This document shows positions 27,257 through 36,160 of a stretch of 64,000 nucleotides of DNA, one piece after another. Source of the DNA: Thermotoga sp. Lineage in GTDB: Bacteria > Thermotogota > Thermotogae > Mesoaciditogales > Mesoaciditogaceae. Numbering within the stretch: the stretch's first letter is position 1; every line of letters starts with the position of its first letter. The notes below the pieces were generated by a model, which saw nothing but the letters and a program-made list of their open reading frames with translations, did no database searches and had not been told where the DNA came from. The translations under genes were made by a program, and so were the position numbers. The stretch is taken from contig DYLQ01000001.1 of the NCBI GenBank assembly GCA_020722015.1, positions 1 to 64,000 on the forward strand, given 5' to 3'.

Positions 27257-28425
27257 AATGATCTTTCGTATATTTTTTCAAGATCTTCTACTTTCAGATT
27301 TCCAGGCGTTACCTCGATGAGTCCTCCCATAGTTCTCATAGCATCGTTGGCAAGAGTTTTTATCTTTGATCTTTCAACTCCCAACTTCGAGAGTGATACA
27401 TCGAGATCAACGGATTTTTGCAATCTTCTTAGAAGTTCTATGGCCATCTTGGCGAGTTCTTCCGTATCCGTGATGCTCTCCGGCGCACCTATTGTTATGG
27501 CAACTTTTGCAAGTCTTTCTTTTGTGTAAGGCAAAATATACTCAAACAGCACGGGCCCCGTTGCGCACAATCCTACTCCATGCGTTATGTTATAATAACC
27601 GCTGATTGGGTGTTCAAGAGAATGATTGGCTATACAACCGGACAAAGTTTCGCATATCCCAGCGGCCGTGCTTGCCCATGCAAGTGCTGTCCTTGCCTCG
27701 ATGTTCTTCCCGTCTTTGTATGCAATCGGAAGGTACTGATTTATCAAAGAAATGGCTTCCAATGCCAAAAGATCCGATGTCGGTTGATGGTTTATGTTTA
27801 TGTACGATTCTATTGCGTGATAAAAAGCATCCATTCCAGTCGATGCAGTTTGGTTCGGCGGTAATGATACCATCACTTCAGGATCCACAATGGATAATGT
27901 TGGGAATATTTGATCAAACCCAACTCCTATCTTTTCCTTCGTCTTTGGATTTGTTATGACGGCAAAAGGATCTGCTTCCGTACCTGTTCCGTGCGTTGTC
28001 GGTATGGCAACTATCGGAAGCGCTTGCTTTGGAACCCTACCTCCGCCAACATTCGTGTAATCCCAGCAATTTCCGCCAGATTTAGCCACAACGGCTATCA
28101 TCTTGGCAGAATCTATAGGACTTCCGCCTCCTATGCCTATGACAAAATCACAATTTTCGTCTTTGGCCATTTTTGCACCTTCATCAACGGTAGTGGTAAG
28201 AGGGTTTGGAATTATCTTGTCAAAATGCAAATGATCGATTCCTGCCTTGTCAAGTTGTTTTATGACTTTGTCAAGCAATCCTGTTGATTTGGCGCTTTTG
28301 CCTCCGGTTACTATTAAAGCTTTCTTACCAATTCCCTTCACGAGATCGCCAAGATCGTTGATCTTGCCAGCACCGAATACGATCCTCGTTGGAAGAAAAT
28401 AAGTGAATTTTCCTACATCTTTCAT
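27253..28425 (-). CDS. Iron-containing alcohol dehydrogenase
   Basis: Group III NAD(P)-dependent dehydrogenase, 390 residues, acting on alcohols or aldehydes in fermentation. It has the nucleotide loop IGIGGGSPIDSAKMIA (about 96-111), TTHGTGTEADPFAV, and the metal ligands in GMDAFYHAIESYI and CIANHSLEHPISGYYNITHG. The start at 28425 follows AAAGGAGGA at good distance; an in-frame ATG 18 bp earlier lies upstream of that site. Substrate preference (ethanol, butanol, glyceraldehyde) is not decided by sequence. Upstream is a ~150-bp interspersed repeat. Confidence 0.92.
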   Translation of the reverse strand: MKDVGKFTYFLPTRIVFGAGKINDLGDLVKGIGKKALIVTGGKSAKSTGLLDKVIKQLDKAGIDHLHFDKIIPNPLTTTVDEGAKMAKDENCDFVIGIGGGSPIDSAKMIAVVAKSGGNCWDYTNVGGGRVPKQALPIVAIPTTHGTGTEADPFAVITNPKTKEKIGVGFDQIFPTLSIVDPEVMVSLPPNQTASTGMDAFYHAIESYININHQPTSDLLALEAISLINQYLPIAYKDGKNIEARTALAWASTAAGICETLSGCIANHSLEHPISGYYNITHGVGLCATGPVLFEYILPYTKERLAKVAITIGAPESITDTEELAKMAIELLRRLQKSVDLDVSLSKLGVERSKIKTLANDAMRTMGGLIEVTPGNLKVEDLEKIYERSF

Positions 28426-28448
28426 GAAAATTCCTCCTTTCAAAATGA

Positions 28449-28600
28449 TATACTAAATCTTTTTCAAAACCAACGTATAAATTTAAATTTGACGGAGAGC
28501 AAATTGCCTTGCAGGTGGCCTCCGCAGCGAAGCGAGGACCAGACACCGAAAGGTAATTGCTGAAGTCAAATGACTTCATTTTTAAAGTTGGTTTAGTATA
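28449..28600 (-). repeat. ~150-bp structured interspersed repeat, copy A
   Basis: One of three copies (others at 36003-36144 and 43427-43577); this one is inverted relative to them. It is bounded by TATACTAAA and TTTAGTATA and flanked by GA and TC, so the ends are symmetric. The core carries a perfect TGAAGTCA/TGACTTCA stem and a larger AATTGCCT/AGGCAATT pairing that encloses a GC-rich hairpin. The copy lies between the alcohol dehydrogenase and M16 peptidase genes, three bases from the latter's stop codon. Confidence 0.9.
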
Positions 28601-28603
28601 TCT

Positions 28604-29902
28604 TCAATTGCCATTGTGATCCACAAGAAATTCGTATCCTTTAAGCAGTTTCTTTAAGCCCAATGGTCCGACAAAGGAAAGAGTCCATTTTCTTTTCATG
28701 TATTTTTCGAAGATCTCAAATATATCGGATTCATCAACTTTTTCTATTTCCTCGGTTATCTCGTCCACTCCTCTTATTTTCCCTATCGTAAAATAATCAT
28801 CCACCATCATGTACATCGTGGCAAGTGTTGACTCTGTCGACATCAAAAGTCTGCCTTGAACTTTTTTCTTACCATATTCAAGTTGTTTTCCTATTTCTTC
28901 CGGTAATTCATTTAAAATATTTTCTACTTCTTTTATGGCTTTGATTAAATTTTTCATTGATGTCGAAAAATTGATCGTAAACTCTCCACAAAAAGTATGA
29001 GATTGATTTGAAGCGGAGATAGAATAGACAAGTCCCAATTTTTCTCTTAAACGATCAAACAAAATTGAGCTCATGCCACTTCCCAGAATTGTTGACGTTA
29101 TGCTTAGCGCATAATTCATTTCATCAGATCTTTTAACCGTAGGAATTCCGATATTCACGTTTATTTGGTTCAGATCTTTTTTTTCGACGATGATCGCGGA
29201 AGGATCAAGAGGAACCGGTTGAAGTTGCAACATTTCAACTTTCCCATCTTTTATTTCATTCATCTTTTTCTCAATGTAATTCAAATCCACCGACGCAAGA
29301 TTGCCTATGATGACGATCACCATATTTTTTGACAGATAATGCCTTTCAAAAAAATCCTTTATTTGTTCTGCGTTTATGGCCATAACCGTTTCTGATTCTC
29401 CTGCTATCGGCCTTCCGTAAGGAGAATCTCCCCATATCATTTTAAGCAAGTTTTCTTCAGATAACGCAACCGGATCATCCTTGTACATCGCTATTTCTTC
29501 TAATACAACACGCTTTTCAGACTCTATATCCTTCTGCGGAAAAAGAGGATTGGTCACAAGATCGAAAAGTACATCAAAGGCATCTTTAGCGGCAAAATCA
29601 GGCACTTTAGTTTCAAACAAGGTGTATTCTTCAGATGTAAAAGCATTTATGATCCCACCGTAACGTTCTACAGATCTTTTTAACTCTGAGGCTGTGAAAT
29701 TGAATGTGCCTTTAAAGACGGAATGTTCTATGAGATGCGATATCCCAAATGCTCCATTCTTTTCGTTGATCGAACCGACTTTTACTCCTATTCCCAGGGT
29801 TATAGTCCTTAAAGATGGTATATCTTTAAAGACCATAAAAACCCCGTTTTCGAGCTTATCTATCACTGTTTTGCCCGCTGTTATTCCGTCTTCTCTTATC
29901 AT
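28604..29902 (-). CDS. M16 family zinc peptidase
   Basis: Predicted cytosolic insulinase-type metallopeptidase of 432 residues, one copy of the two-domain half-clamshell. The inverted zinc motif HxxEH is present in GISHLIEHSVFKGT (H56, E59, H60) with the distal Glu in KRVVLEEIAMYKDDP. The C-terminal domain has FDRLREKLGLVYSISA, the usual substrate-holding part. It overlaps the 3' end of pnp by 47 bp with a ribosome site GGAGATGAAATG, so it is expressed with the pnp transcript, as ymxG is in Bacillus. No signal peptide. Confidence 0.9.
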   Translation of the reverse strand: MIREDGITAGKTVIDKLENGVFMVFKDIPSLRTITLGIGVKVGSINEKNGAFGISHLIEHSVFKGTFNFTASELKRSVERYGGIINAFTSEEYTLFETKVPDFAAKDAFDVLFDLVTNPLFPQKDIESEKRVVLEEIAMYKDDPVALSEENLLKMIWGDSPYGRPIAGESETVMAINAEQIKDFFERHYLSKNMVIVIIGNLASVDLNYIEKKMNEIKDGKVEMLQLQPVPLDPSAIIVEKKDLNQINVNIGIPTVKRSDEMNYALSITSTILGSGMSSILFDRLREKLGLVYSISASNQSHTFCGEFTINFSTSMKNLIKAIKEVENILNELPEEIGKQLEYGKKKVQGRLLMSTESTLATMYMMVDDYFTIGKIRGVDEITEEIEKVDESDIFEIFEKYMKRKWTLSFVGPLGLKKLLKGYEFLVDHNGN

Positions 29903-32039
29903 GATCTCTCATTTCATCTCCATCTTCATTTGTTTGATCTGCTTCACCGTTATCGATTATCTGCCTTAATTGAAGTTTCCCTGCAGGATCAAATCCGGTT
30001 ATCTCAACGTTAACTTTGTCTCCTATGTGCACGATATCCGCAACGTTTTTGACATGCCTACCCATCTTTGATATATGAACAAGTCCTGTCCTTCCGGGTA
30101 CAATCTCCGCAAAAAATCCATATTTTTCGACTCGACTTACAGTTGCCACAAAGCGTTCACCTTGTTTTATTTCTTTACTCATATTTGCCATGTAAACTAT
30201 GACCTTGTTGACATCTTCAACGTTACTCCCAACGATCTTAACGCTGCCATTTTCTTCTATCTGAATTTCAACGTTGTATTCTTCGGACAAAGCCTTAACG
30301 TTTTTTCCACCAGGCCCTATCAATTCACCTATTTTATCAACGGGAATTGAGGTGGTTTTTATTATGGGTGCGTATTTCGAAAGTTGCTTTCTGGGTTGTG
30401 GAATCGCCTCATACATTATGTCAAGAATTTTGTATCTTGCTTGTTTTGCCTTCTCAAGCGCAACTTTTAGTATATCGGCCGAAACATGGCCAACTTTGAC
30501 ATCCATCTGAAATCCAGTTATGCCGTCTCTTGTACCTGCCACTTTGAAATCCATATCTCCAAGATGATCTTCCATTCCCGTTATATCCGTTAAAACCAAC
30601 CACCCATCCGGTTCAAAAATCAACCCCATCGCAACACCTGCTACGTGTTTTTTGATAGGAACCCCTGCATCCATCAAAGAAAGAGAACCAGAACATACCG
30701 TTGCCATGGAAGAAGATCCATTTGACTCAAGAATTTCTGAAACAACACGAATGGTATATGGAAATTCACTTTCCGGCGGTATCATACGCTTAAGAGATCT
30801 TTCTCCGAGATGACCATGTCCTATTTCACGTCTTCCAGGGCTTCCAAATCTTCCAGTTTCTCCCACACTGTATGGAGGGAAATTGTAATGAAGCATAAAT
30901 CTTTTTTCTCCTTCTTCGATCAAAGTATCGATGATCTGCACATCCATCGATGCTCCAAGGGTAACTATTCCAAGACTTTGTGTTTCTCCCCGTGTGAACA
31001 GTGCGCTACCATGTGTTCTTGGAAGCAAACCAAGTTCGCACGTTATCGGTCTTATCTCATCGGGATTCCGACCATCAACTCTAAGATGCTTTTCGAAGAT
31101 CATCCTTCTCATTCTTTGTTTGACCAAAGCTTCGAATTCTTCCGATAAAAGATAATTGATTTCGTCAAGATCTTCCGGAGAGACTTCTAATTCTGCTAAA
31201 AGAGGATCGATGATTTCTTTTTTGTAACTTTCTATTGCCTCGTCTCTCGCATGCTTTCCTTGAGTAAGGAGCCTCTTTTCAAGTTCTTCATTCGATACGC
31301 GACTTAAAAACTTTTCTTTTAAACTTTGATCTATCTGGTGTTTTTCGTATTGAAATTTATCAAAATTGAATTCTGAAAGTATCTCTTCTTGAAATGCTAT
31401 TAACTCTTTTATAGCATCGTGAGCTTCCATCAAAGTCTGGATCATCAATTCTTCGCTCACTTCGTTCGCTTCACCTTCAACCATCGTTATTGCATCCTTA
31501 GTACCGGCAACTGTCAAATCTATTTGAGCATCTTTGGCCATTTCTTCCGAAGGAAAGAAAACGTATTTACCATCTACGTATGCTATTCTGACACCCGCGA
31601 CAATCCCGTTAAAAGGTATAATGGAAGCATTCAAGGCAAGAGATGCTCCGAGAACGCCCCATGTGTTTGGCGGTGTCTGAGGATCGAAGGAAAGGATAGT
31701 TGCAACGATCTGAACCGGCATTTTGAAATCTTCCGGGAAAAGAGGCCTTATAGGTCTATCTATGTCTCTTGCCGAGAGAATTCCACTTTCGGATGGCTTT
31801 CCTTCACGCTTTACAAATCCGCCAGGTATCTTTCCTGCCGCGTAAAATTTTTCTTGGAATTCAACCGTAAGCGGGAAAAAGTCCAATCCTTCTTTGGCAT
31901 TTTTTTCCATGACTGCTGTGACGAGAATTGTCGATTCACCGTAATTAACGACAAAAGCTCCGTCAGTTTGTTTCGCGATTTTCCCATTTTCTATGACAAG
32001 TTGTCTACCTTTGAATTCTTTTTTCCAAACTCTGTACAT
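29856..32039 (-). CDS. pnp: Polyribonucleotide nucleotidyltransferase
   Basis: PNPase, a phosphorolytic 3'-5' exoribonuclease of the RNA degradosome; about 727 residues. Two RNase PH domains (phosphate site GSALFTRGETQ in the second), a KH domain (GPGGKNVKALSEEYNVEI) and an S1 domain (FVATVSRVEKYGFFAEI, LVHISKMG) appear in order. The ATG at 32039 is chosen for AAGAGGTGATGAA just before it; an upstream in-frame start gives eight extra residues. It follows rpsO, as in many bacteria, and overlaps the M16 gene. Confidence 0.96.
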   Translation of the reverse strand: MYRVWKKEFKGRQLVIENGKIAKQTDGAFVVNYGESTILVTAVMEKNAKEGLDFFPLTVEFQEKFYAAGKIPGGFVKREGKPSESGILSARDIDRPIRPLFPEDFKMPVQIVATILSFDPQTPPNTWGVLGASLALNASIIPFNGIVAGVRIAYVDGKYVFFPSEEMAKDAQIDLTVAGTKDAITMVEGEANEVSEELMIQTLMEAHDAIKELIAFQEEILSEFNFDKFQYEKHQIDQSLKEKFLSRVSNEELEKRLLTQGKHARDEAIESYKKEIIDPLLAELEVSPEDLDEINYLLSEEFEALVKQRMRRMIFEKHLRVDGRNPDEIRPITCELGLLPRTHGSALFTRGETQSLGIVTLGASMDVQIIDTLIEEGEKRFMLHYNFPPYSVGETGRFGSPGRREIGHGHLGERSLKRMIPPESEFPYTIRVVSEILESNGSSSMATVCSGSLSLMDAGVPIKKHVAGVAMGLIFEPDGWLVLTDITGMEDHLGDMDFKVAGTRDGITGFQMDVKVGHVSADILKVALEKAKQARYKILDIMYEAIPQPRKQLSKYAPIIKTTSIPVDKIGELIGPGGKNVKALSEEYNVEIQIEENGSVKIVGSNVEDVNKVIVYMANMSKEIKQGERFVATVSRVEKYGFFAEIVPGRTGLVHISKMGRHVKNVADIVHIGDKVNVEITGFDPAGKLQLRQIIDNGEADQTNEDGDEMRDHDKRRRNNSGQNSDR

Positions 32040-32112
32040 TTCATCACCTCTTAAAATTTTCAAAGAAGAAGCGGGCTATCCCCGCTTCCTGTCAAACGTA
32101 AAAAGAAAAGCA

Positions 32113-32376
32113 TCAGCGTCTCAAATTCAATTTCGATATGAGTTCTTTGTAAACATCCGGTTTACGATTCATCAAATATCGAAGCAATCTTCTTCTTTTT
32201 CCAACCATCTTGAGTAAACCTCTTCTTGAATGAAAATCTTTCGGATTTGCGTTCAAATGCTGAGTAAGATGGTTTATCCTTGACGTCAGTAAAGCAATTT
32301 GAATCTCCACGGAACCGTTATCCCTTTCGTTGACTCTAAAACTCTCGATGATATTTTGCTTCTCTTCCCTTTCCAT
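32113..32376 (-). CDS. rpsO: 30S ribosomal protein S15
   Basis: Primary 16S rRNA-binding protein of the small subunit; 87 residues, normal length. The conserved [15 protein letters not shown] and [20 protein letters not shown] stretches are clear. Ribosome site TTGGAGGTGA. A TATAAT at 32444-32439 on the minus strand may give it a promoter separate from the upstream MATE gene, and the 60-base leader has a short GGATT/AATCC stem. S15 often represses its own translation through such leaders, but I cannot show that here. Confidence 0.97.
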   Translation of the reverse strand: MEREEKQNIIESFRVNERDNGSVEIQIALLTSRINHLTQHLNANPKDFHSRRGLLKMVGKRRRLLRYLMNRKPDVYKELISKLNLRR

Positions 32377-32458
32377 AAGTCACCTCCAAAAATATCGAAC
32401 TAAGGAATGGATTCGGCCTAATCCTGAGTCCGGGTCTGATTATATTTTATCACAAAGT

Positions 32459-33796
32459 TTAAACTTTTTGTTCTATCCATTTTCCGCGTTTTACCTCTCC
32501 AACAGCCAATCCAGCCATAATAACACTTTGAATCACAAAAGAAAAGATCATGAATTCCCAATTGAAATGCAATGAAGAAAAGATTAAAACCATCGGAGCC
32601 AAAACGACCCAGTCAGATATAATCCCTATCATCATGGTTGTTTTGGTCAATCCACCACCGATTAACACTCCATAACATATCATTGCAATTATGAAAAAGA
32701 TTTCGTTAATGGCAAAAAACTTCATCATCACGCCACCCATCATGGCAACGTTACCGTTTGGGGTGAAAAAGTAAGTTATCTGTGAGCCAAAGAAGAACAA
32801 AGCGAAAACATAGCCTGCTATCAAAAATTCTCCAATCCATACCGATGTCAAAATTATTTTTTTCAATCTCTCACGTTTTTTGGCGCCTATATTCTGCCCT
32901 ATCATCGTTGAGGTTGACATGTTCATGGAAAAGCCAAGTGTAAATGAAATGCTTCTTACGTTGTTAACTATGCCAAGTGCCGCTATGAGATCGGCACCGT
33001 AAAAAGAGGCAATTCTTAAAACGATTGAGTACACTAAATTGGCGGATAAATTGTCAAAAACACTTGGAATGCCGAGAAAAATCATCTTCTTTATGATATC
33101 CTTCCGTGGCTTCATGTATTTGAAAGGATTCATCTTAACGTAACTGTTTTTTGAGTTAAGCAATATTATACCCATTACAAGCAAATATATCTCTGAAATG
33201 TCCGAGGCAATTGCCGCACCGCCCACACCCATTTTGAGTAAGTATATGAAGATCGGATCGAGAATTATATTCATCACAGCTGATACGCCTTGTACCCAGA
33301 AAAGTTTGTAAGTATCTCCCGTACCTTGAAACGTCGTCATCATTGTGTATCCTGAAAATGAAAGCGGTATGACCCATAATCGCCACTTGAGAAAATCAAG
33401 TCCGTAAGAGAGAGTTTTATCATTTGCACCTATCAAAACAAGCAACTGTGACATGAAAAAATATGCGATGATCATAAAAACAGTTCCAACTAAGATTTTC
33501 GCAAGCATCGTCTGGCCGACAACCCATCTGACTCCATCATGATCTTTTTCTCCATACCTTCTTGAAATCAATATAACAGAAGGAGTTCCAAAAAGGTTGT
33601 TGAAGATTCCGCCGTAAAAGAAGATCATCATGGCAAGTGTAACACCCGCAACTTGATCGGCTCCGAGATGACCTATCCAAAAAGTATCGATCAAATTGTA
33701 TATAGAAGAGAAAAAAGACGCTCCCATAGATGGTAGCGCAAGTCTCATCAAAGATTTTGAAATCGATGAGGTGGTATAATCAAACTTTTCAGCCAT
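32459..33796 (-). CDS. MATE family efflux transporter
   Basis: Inner-membrane Na+ or H+ antiporter of the multidrug and toxin extrusion family; 445 residues with about twelve hydrophobic helices in two related halves. The N-terminal LMRLALPSMGASFFSSIYNL and the matching second-half segment MIFLGIPSVFDNLSANLVY show the internal repeat. It overlaps ribF by 8 bp, so it is part of the rbfA-truB-ribF unit, which is an unusual place for a drug exporter. Substrate unknown. Confidence 0.92.
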   Translation of the reverse strand: MAEKFDYTTSSISKSLMRLALPSMGASFFSSIYNLIDTFWIGHLGADQVAGVTLAMMIFFYGGIFNNLFGTPSVILISRRYGEKDHDGVRWVVGQTMLAKILVGTVFMIIAYFFMSQLLVLIGANDKTLSYGLDFLKWRLWVIPLSFSGYTMMTTFQGTGDTYKLFWVQGVSAVMNIILDPIFIYLLKMGVGGAAIASDISEIYLLVMGIILLNSKNSYVKMNPFKYMKPRKDIIKKMIFLGIPSVFDNLSANLVYSIVLRIASFYGADLIAALGIVNNVRSISFTLGFSMNMSTSTMIGQNIGAKKRERLKKIILTSVWIGEFLIAGYVFALFFFGSQITYFFTPNGNVAMMGGVMMKFFAINEIFFIIAMICYGVLIGGGLTKTTMMIGIISDWVVLAPMVLIFSSLHFNWEFMIFSFVIQSVIMAGLAVGEVKRGKWIEQKV

Positions 33797-34682
33797 ATTT
33801 ATTCTGAGATATCATTTCTTGAGCCATGTTAACATCCGCTTTTATTGCATTTTTAAGCGCTTCAAGGTTTGCAAACTTCATTTCAGGCCTTAAAAATTCC
33901 ATCAATTCAACTTTTAAGCGTTTGCCTACAAGCTGGTAGTTGCCATCAAGGAAGTGAACTTCATAAGTTACTTCTCCGTCGATATCGGTAGTCGGACGTA
34001 CGCCTATCCCCATGACACCGTAAACAACTTCACCATCGATCGTGGATCTTACCAAATAAACCCCATATTTTGGAACTATGAGATTAGACCCATCCCGCAA
34101 AATATTGGCCGTCGGAAAACCTATTTTGGATCCTATTCCGCGTTCTTTGAAAACAACTCCGGATATCGTAAAAGGTCTTCCGATAAAATGATGTGCCATA
34201 TCCGGCCTTCCGTCTTTAATCTGGCGTCTTATCAAAGAACTGCTTATTCTCATATCTCCGTCAAGGATCTTCGGAGTTACATCGACAGTAAATCCTCTCA
34301 TCTCTCCCATTTTTTTCAACAATTCCACATCCCCCTGCGCATGTTTGCCAAACTTAAAGTCATAGCCTACGTAAATACTTTTCATATCGTATGCTTTTAA
34401 GAGCAGATCAACGTAATCTTTTTCTCTCATGTTTGCAATTGATTTAAGATCTTGAATTATGACATCTCTGATCCCTAAGTTTTTAAGTAATTCAGATCTT
34501 TCGGCAGGAGTCGTGAGCAAGCCATCAAAATTCTGGGGATTGATTATAGCCTCGTAAGGCATCTCGAAGACAATTGCCGTTGGAATCTGACCATGATCGT
34601 TTGCATATTGAATCATTTTTTTCACCATGTAAGCATGGCCTAAATGCACACCATCAAAAACCCCGATCGTTACAGCTCTCAA
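33789..34682 (-). CDS. ribF: Bifunctional riboflavin kinase / FAD synthetase
   Basis: Makes FMN and FAD from riboflavin; 297 residues. The N-terminal adenylyltransferase domain has IGVFDGVHLGHAYMV and later ISSSLIRRQIKDGRPDMA; the C-terminal kinase domain has GIGSKIGFPTANI and TYEVHFLDGNYQLVGKRLKV. Overlaps truB by 4 bp and the MATE gene by 8 bp. The rbfA-truB-ribF order is common in bacteria. Confidence 0.95.
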   Translation of the reverse strand: MRAVTIGVFDGVHLGHAYMVKKMIQYANDHGQIPTAIVFEMPYEAIINPQNFDGLLTTPAERSELLKNLGIRDVIIQDLKSIANMREKDYVDLLLKAYDMKSIYVGYDFKFGKHAQGDVELLKKMGEMRGFTVDVTPKILDGDMRISSSLIRRQIKDGRPDMAHHFIGRPFTISGVVFKERGIGSKIGFPTANILRDGSNLIVPKYGVYLVRSTIDGEVVYGVMGIGVRPTTDIDGEVTYEVHFLDGNYQLVGKRLKVELMEFLRPEMKFANLEALKNAIKADVNMAQEMISQNKYG

Positions 34683-35602
34683 TTTTTGAACACCTTCTTT
34701 GGTCTTATAAGGATGTCTTTTCTTCCTTTTTGATCGATCGTGGAAAAGAAGTCGGAATTTCTCTCAGAATTTGCTATAGAGATCAACTTACCGTTTACAT
34801 CAAGAACTCTTACGGTATCGTTCTTGCTGAATTCTTCATAAGAAATGATATCTTCTATTTCAAGAGGAATTCCATTCTCGATTTTTTTGAACCCATTTTC
34901 ATTTACGATCACAGTTTTAAAAAGAAAACGTGTCGCCTCTTCCAAGGAAATTACGCTTGGAATGTCAAGCGTGTTCATGTTGTGAATATCGACAGAATTT
35001 GACAATTCAAATGGTCCCACCTGAATCCTTTTCAATTCATGTGCGATGGCACCACATCCAAGTTTCATGCCCAAGTCTCTGCAAAGGGAGCGGATGTAAG
35101 TTCCACTCGAAACTGTGGCTTTGAATTTCACGTAAGGCTGGTTTATATCTTCAATTTCAATTGAATGTATCTTCACATGCACAGGCGGCATTGTTATAAC
35201 TTTACCTGCCCTCGCAAGTTTGTAAAGTGGTACGCCGGCATATTTTTTTGATGAATAAACTGGAGGAACTTGATCGTAATCGCCTACAAAAGAAAGCAAT
35301 ACATCACGTATTTCTTCCTCACTCTTATCGCACGGACTTTCTTCCACCGTCTTGCCAGTTCTATCATATGTATCCGTCGTAATGCCAATTTTTGCAATTA
35401 CATCGTAAGTTTTTTCAGCATGCAAAAAGTACTCAAGAATCCTAGTTCCGTTACCAATGCCGATGATCAAAAGTCCAGTTGCAAATGGATCAAGTGTGCC
35501 AGCATGCCCGACCTGCCTGATTGATGACCATTTTCTTATGATGTTAACCACATCATGAGAAGTTAGACCTGATGGTTTGTCAACTTTGATTATGCCGTTC
35601 AT
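34679..35602 (-). CDS. truB: tRNA pseudouridine-55 synthase
   Basis: Forms pseudouridine 55 in the T loop of tRNAs; 307 residues. The N-terminal VDKPSGLTSHDVVNIIRKW and the catalytic Asp motif HAGTLDPFATGLLIIG (about 33-48) are diagnostic, as is SSGTYIRSLCRDLG. A C-terminal PUA-like extension follows. It overlaps rbfA by 23 bp upstream and ribF by 4 bp downstream. Confidence 0.96.
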   Translation of the reverse strand: MNGIIKVDKPSGLTSHDVVNIIRKWSSIRQVGHAGTLDPFATGLLIIGIGNGTRILEYFLHAEKTYDVIAKIGITTDTYDRTGKTVEESPCDKSEEEIRDVLLSFVGDYDQVPPVYSSKKYAGVPLYKLARAGKVITMPPVHVKIHSIEIEDINQPYVKFKATVSSGTYIRSLCRDLGMKLGCGAIAHELKRIQVGPFELSNSVDIHNMNTLDIPSVISLEEATRFLFKTVIVNENGFKKIENGIPLEIEDIISYEEFSKNDTVRVLDVNGKLISIANSERNSDFFSTIDQKGRKDILIRPKKVFKN

Positions 35603-35939
35603 TTTCTATTTTTTTGAAAATTTTATCTATCTCGAAAGATTTTTCTATACTCTTATCTCTTATGAAGGTTAAATCTGGTGCTTTGAAAGTATGCAAACTC
35701 TTTGCAACGGCTGTTTTGAAATATCCCTTTGCTTTTTCTATGACTTCAAAAATTTCTTCATTTCGTTTATCGTCATTTCCATACAGACTTAGATAAACCT
35801 TTGCATATCTTTTATCGTTGGAAAGTTCGACCCGCGTTACGGAGAGCATTCCCTCAATTCTTGGATCCTTCATGTTGAAAAAAGCCTGAGAGAGAATCTT
35901 CACCATCTCAGACTCCATCATCTCTTTTTTGTATCCCAT
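35580..35939 (-). CDS. rbfA: Ribosome-binding factor A
   Basis: Small KH-like factor for late 16S rRNA maturation; about 119 residues. The conserved DPRIEGMLSVTRVELSNDKRYAKVY core and FKAPDLTFIRDKSIEKSFEI end are present. I place the start at 35939 because GGTGAT lies five bases upstream; GTG and ATG codons 6-9 bp earlier overlap that site. First gene of the unit; repeat copy B lies about 60 bp upstream. Confidence 0.93.
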   Translation of the reverse strand: MGYKKEMMESEMVKILSQAFFNMKDPRIEGMLSVTRVELSNDKRYAKVYLSLYGNDDKRNEEIFEVIEKAKGYFKTAVAKSLHTFKAPDLTFIRDKSIEKSFEIDKIFKKIENERHNQS

Positions 35940-36002
35940 GGGCATCACCGCTTTTCAATTTTATCAAAAAGATTATATCATATCATAAGCTGTTGCTGGC
36001 GA

Positions 36003-36144
36003 TATACTGAACAAACTTTAAAAATGAAGTCATTTGACTTCAGCAATTGCCTTTCGGTGTCTGGTCCTCGCTTCGCTGCGGAGGCCACCTGCGAGGCAAT
36101 TTGCTCTCCGTCAAATTTAAATTTATACGTTGATTTTGAAAAAG
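36003..36144 (+). repeat. ~150-bp structured interspersed repeat, copy B (right end lost)
   Basis: Same element as at 43427-43577, same orientation, four differences over about 115 core bases. The left end TATACTGAAC has one change from the family end, and the right terminal repeat is missing after GATTTTGAAAAAG, so this copy is truncated. On the minus strand the stem TGAAGTCA/TGACTTCA (36042-36025) is followed by TTTTT, forming a terminator-like site after the nucleoside transporter operon. Confidence 0.88.
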
Positions 36145-36160
36145 GCCAACTGCGATCTCT

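Noticed and set aside
28461..28579. An open reading frame beginning MKSFDFSN shared by all three copies of the ~150-bp repeat
   Set aside because: It is open in each copy, but the differences between copies change amino acids (C/Y, F/S, E/K), there is no ribosome site, and the frame is explained by the conserved nucleotide repeat.
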